From CAIOHW01 sp964432565 (GTDB taxonomy: Bacteria; Bdellovibrionota; UBA1018): a stretch of 64,000 nucleotides of DNA. The stretch covers positions 32,922 through 96,921 of the forward strand of contig CAYSOA010000005.1 in the NCBI GenBank assembly GCA_964432565.1, read 5' to 3'. A program made the translations under genes and the position numbers. Below are positions 61,746 to 64,000 of the stretch, piece after piece. The notes below the pieces were generated by a model, which ran no database searches, was not told the origin of the DNA, and saw only the letters and a program-made list of their open reading frames with translations. Position 1 is the first letter of the stretch. Each line of letters opens with the position of its first letter.

Positions 61746-61851
61746 CCCCTTCGTCCCGAAGACGAATTTCCAGAATACCTTAAGTGCTGAGAATGATTCG
61801 CGAGAGGGTGCGTTAGACCCCTCTGATGCGCGGAATCTGAGGCAGTTTCAG
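61746..61851 (-). repeat. tRNA-Pro anticodon-arm fragment plus ~90-bp flank (copy 2)
   Basis: CCCTTCGTCCCGAAGACGAA continues through CGGAATCTGAGGCAGTTTCA and matches copy 1 (52511-52617) along about 105 bp in the same orientation. Together they form direct repeats bracketing the 9-kb block with modules 1 and 2. The 200 nt from 61852 to 62052 show nothing I can assign. A minus-strand frame 61703-61966 runs across the repeat but has no recognised product. Confidence 0.75.
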
Positions 61852-62052
61852 TCCCAAAAAATAGCAATGATTCTGCGGGCGTCATTTCTGGCGTGTTCCG
61901 CATTTGCTCCGCAAGATCTGGCGGCGAATTCGCCGTCGGTAACCCCGGCCTCAGGCCCAAACTCAAGGAGAGAGCGATAAAGTCATCGAAGGCGATCGTG
62001 CGTCAATTGTGCCCAGTTTTGTTCAAGCGCATTTGTACCAAAACAAATCGAT

Positions 62053-63024
62053 TCAGAGGCGGGCGAGATCCTGCCCGATGCGCTGTAGGATCTGTCCAAG
62101 TGTGGGCCGCCCCTTGAAATAAAGGCTTGCGCTGCGATCGTACTCTTTCTCAAAAAGAGCACGAGTTACGCGATCCCCGAGTATGAAGGCGTCACTGTTA
62201 GCCACCAGGGTGTCGTCTCCACCGAAGCGCTCTTTTTTGAAGGCCTCATATTCCGGCGAACCGATGAACGCCTGAACCTCGGGACGATCGATGAGGTGAT
62301 ACAGGTCGTAATAGTGCCGAATAAAATTGGCCGGAAGATTTTCTCTACTTCCACCCGCTTGATACCGGCGAAACTTACGAATCACGGCCTGGAGTTTCTC
62401 GACAAAAGTGTACTTGGGCTCATAGCAAGGTACGGCTTTGGCTCTGTTGTCGATCAGCTCGATGCCGGGCGCCGTCGAGGCGCGGTCATAGGCCCATGAG
62501 CTGATCAGGCAAGGCTGATGAGGCGCTGTCTTATCGAATCCGACCTCAAGCAAGATGCCCTCTTTTAGTCCTGGGGCGGCAAAGCTCGACGGATACAATA
62601 GCCTGATTCCGCCGTTGCGAAACTTTTGTTGATCATCAAAGGCAGTGTCTCGTTTCACCACAGAAATGCCCGGAATTTCTCCGGACAGATGGGCTGCAAC
62701 CCAATCAAAAAACCGAGCCCTCGAGTCACGGTGTTTGTGGGCGTCGTGATTTTTTCCAGAGTAGACCTTGAATCCACACAGGGTCTCATTGGGTTCAATT
62801 TTCACATCAATGTCTTCAGAAAAACGATGGATACAGCCGTAACCTTTGGAGAGAGAGGTTCCCCCTTTGAGTTGAAATTGGAGTTTCTGCTGCTGTAACC
62901 CCCAAAGAACATGCATCAACCAGTAGTCCTTCTCGATCAGAGAGGGATCCTGGATTTTCAGTTCCTGGGCCGTAATGTTGATGAGATCTCGAAAGTCAGG
63001 GCGTTCGTGCAGGAAAGAACTCAT
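62053..63024 (-). CDS. AbiEii-family nucleotidyltransferase (module 3)
   Basis: The protein has 323 residues. EKDYWLMHVLWGL, LKGGTSLSKGYGCIHRFSED and IDVKI form the GG(T/S)...DxD core of the larger AbiEii proteins. KYTFVEKLQAVIRKF and FIRHYYDLYHL are further family blocks. It is the likely toxin of a type IV-like pair. The ATGA overlap with the upstream gene indicates coupled translation. Confidence 0.92.
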   Translation of the reverse strand: MSSFLHERPDFRDLINITAQELKIQDPSLIEKDYWLMHVLWGLQQQKLQFQLKGGTSLSKGYGCIHRFSEDIDVKIEPNETLCGFKVYSGKNHDAHKHRDSRARFFDWVAAHLSGEIPGISVVKRDTAFDDQQKFRNGGIRLLYPSSFAAPGLKEGILLEVGFDKTAPHQPCLISSWAYDRASTAPGIELIDNRAKAVPCYEPKYTFVEKLQAVIRKFRRYQAGGSRENLPANFIRHYYDLYHLIDRPEVQAFIGSPEYEAFKKERFGGDDTLVANSDAFILGDRVTRALFEKEYDRSASLYFKGRPTLGQILQRIGQDLARL

Positions 63025-63635
63025 GCCGCCTCCGGCTTCGTTGCAGCCAAGAGTTGACGAAGCTTCTTTTGGGTGGACAGAGTGCCGTAGTGATCGGCCG
63101 CAAACAGAAGCTTCTTTCTATTGAAGTCGCTGAGCCTGGCCTGAAGTCTTTCCATGACTTGGTCTCGATCCTCAAGAAGGTCATCTAGACGATTCAAAAG
63201 CTCTACTACCATAAACTCTGGGCTAAGCTCCTTGGGAGCCTCTCGCCAGCGCCGAAAGGTGTAGGTTCGTCCGCCAAGCGTGAACTCGCCCACGCGCTTG
63301 CGATTGAATACGACAAGGCGGTTATAGAGCTGTGTTGTTCCGAGCTCCAGAGCGTTGAACTGACTGGGTCCGTACACGACGAAGTGATCGTCTTTGAGAA
63401 AAGTTCGGATCAGTGAATCCAAATCGGGCGGCGCCTCGCCAAAAGGCGTCATCTTTGGGGCCGCGTAAAGTCCCTGCGAGATTTTTTGCAAATCTCCGTC
63501 GGCAACCAGTTGCGCGAGGTGTCGGTCGATGTTGGAGGAAAGGGCGGCCAGATCGGCACGACGATAGACGCGGCCGGGCACTAATGCTGCTCGGAGCGCT
63601 CGGCGGGTGTCGCGTTTACGATGGGCCTGGGGCAT
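63021..63635 (-). CDS. DUF6088/AbiEi-like antitoxin (module 3)
   Basis: The protein has 204 residues. An N-terminal winged helix (PGRVYRRADLAALSSNIDRH then LAQLVADGDLQKISQGLYAA) precedes an AbiEi-like domain (VYGPSQFNALELGTTQLYNR). LFAADHYGTLSTQKKLRQLL is near the end. This is the usual partner upstream of a long AbiEii gene. AAGGAAG lies before the ATG at 63635. A partial copy of the shared palindrome is 137 nt upstream. Confidence 0.85.
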   Translation of the reverse strand: MPQAHRKRDTRRALRAALVPGRVYRRADLAALSSNIDRHLAQLVADGDLQKISQGLYAAPKMTPFGEAPPDLDSLIRTFLKDDHFVVYGPSQFNALELGTTQLYNRLVVFNRKRVGEFTLGGRTYTFRRWREAPKELSPEFMVVELLNRLDDLLEDRDQVMERLQARLSDFNRKKLLFAADHYGTLSTQKKLRQLLAATKPEAA

Positions 63636-63771
63636 GGGACGGCTTCCTTGGAGACAAGGATCGGCGAACTGGCGCCATCGGTCAATATTTTTAGTAAAAA
63701 TTCATGTAGAAAGTTAGGCTATCGTCCTAATTACGTATGGTTGGCCGGCGATCTTGGGGCATCTCGGGTAG

Positions 63772-63793
63772 TATAAATCACGATTTGTAATAG
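63772..63793. promoter_or_regulatory. Partial palindrome P3 upstream of module 3
   Basis: TATAAATCACGATTTGTAAT keeps the spacer and right arm of P1/P2 (AAATCAYGATTTGTAATA), while the left arm is lost. The core AAATCACGATTT is still a near-perfect inverted repeat. It lies upstream of module 3 and 36 nt before a tRNA-Pro fragment. Confidence 0.55.
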
Positions 63794-63828
63794 AATTGCC
63801 GGTCGCATCGCCGATGCGGACGGTTGAT

Positions 63829-63919
63829 GACCTCTTCGCACCTGCCGAAGTGAGGAGAACCCTAAGTGCTTGTGCTTGAATGGAAAATGGGCGCAACCCA
63901 CCACGAAGTGAGGAGAACC
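63829..63919. repeat. tRNA-Pro fragment (copy 3) and 16-bp direct repeat
   Basis: GACCTCTTCG (63829-63838) followed by CACCTGCCGAAG and CCTAAGTGCT resembles copies 1 and 2. CGAAGTGAGGAGAACC occurs at 63846-63861 and again at 63904-63919, a 58-nt direct spacing. The 63636-63948 gap holds P3 and these repeats and no gene. Confidence 0.55.
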
Positions 63920-63948
63920 GGAGAACCCAGGAGGTTGGGAGAAGAAAA

Positions 63949-64000
63949 TGGTCGGGGTAACTGGATTCGAACCAGCGACCTCTTCGTCCCGAACGAAGCG
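63949..64000 (-). tRNA. tRNA-Pro(CGG), 3' part, cut by window edge
   Basis: On the minus strand the visible part ends ...CCCCGACCA with encoded CCA (63949-63951). It has the T-arm GCTGG-TTCGAAT-CCAGT and the anticodon arm CTTCG-TTCGGGA-CGAAG, giving anticodon CGG, which reads CCG. The 5' half lies outside the window. It is the parent of the broken copies at 52434, 61746 and 63829. Confidence 0.85.

Larger units (their letters stand above)
52434..64000. mobile_element. tRNA-Pro(CGG)-associated accessory island, right end not in window
   Basis: The region starts with a broken copy of the 3' half of tRNA-Pro and ends with an apparently intact tRNA-Pro 3' part at the edge. Further fragments lie at 61631, 61746 and 63829. 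It carries three different nucleotidyltransferase/regulator pairs and one operon with a YcaO gene. No integrase, transposase or plasmid gene is visible. The serial tRNA fragments suggest repeated site-specific insertions at the tRNA gene; the boundaries are inferred. Confidence 0.65.

Noticed and set aside
63829..63919. CRISPR-like repeat
   Set aside because: Only two 16-bp copies occur, with tRNA-derived flanks and no cas genes.

Overview
The window looks like chromosomal DNA from a GC-rich, aerobic, flagellated Gram-negative bacterium. The evidence is a complete 14-subunit respiratory complex I, outer-membrane and periplasmic proteins, lipoproteins, a TatA protein, and a chemotaxis gene pair behind a sigma-28-type promoter. 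Features such as mfd-ppiC-surA, a GYF_2/TPR protein, YkgJ and WYL proteins would fit a Bdellovibrionota or deltaproteobacterial-like lineage. That placement is an inference and is not proven by the sequence.

Layout. 1-5123 (minus): SurA-like and PpiC-like chaperones and Mfd. 5204-14622 (plus): ten overlapping genes for a second complex I-like assembly in the order A-B-D-H-I-J-K-L-M-N, with no C, E, F or G. 14659-28070: a complete standard nuoA-N operon that starts 36 nt after the paralogous set. 28105-32659: a large GYF/TPR membrane protein, serS and tRNA-Ser(UGA). 32741-38981: an outer-membrane barrel, a phosphodiesterase-type lipoprotein, a TSUP transporter, YceI, tRNA-Ser(GCT) and a GIY-YIG protein. 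38952-41473: cheW and an MCP. 41688-52383: mixed housekeeping genes (HD protein, c-type cytochrome/TPR, tatA, ppa, YkgJ, truncated haemoglobin, WYL regulator, Hsp70-like protein, rlmF, trmO). 52434-64000: an accessory island bounded and subdivided by copies of the 3' half of tRNA-Pro(CGG), whose apparently intact copy runs off the right edge.

The most unusual system is the 5204-14622 cluster. Every gene is open, overlapping and well formed, and the NuoB-like and NuoI-like subunits keep all cysteines for clusters N2, N6a and N6b. The residues that make complex I a quinone-reducing proton pump are gone. The NuoD quinone ligands (His and Tyr) are both Pro. The acidic NuoH loop is lost. Both NuoK glutamates are Gln. 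The TM5 Glu of the NuoL, M and N-like subunits is Gln, Gly and Gln, and the TM7 Lys is Gln, Arg and Pro. The intact operon immediately downstream gives an internal reference for each change. This suggests a conserved, non-pumping complex I-like membrane assembly of unknown role, probably transcribed together with the real complex I.

The island carries three different nucleotidyltransferase/regulator (AbiE-type) pairs. Two of them start beside the same palindrome, and a third copy of that palindrome lies near the left border. Between the first two pairs is an operon of a membrane-anchored peptide-binding protein, a YcaO enzyme, a hybrid histidine kinase and a transglutaminase-like/TPR protein. 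No RiPP precursor or partner enzyme is visible.
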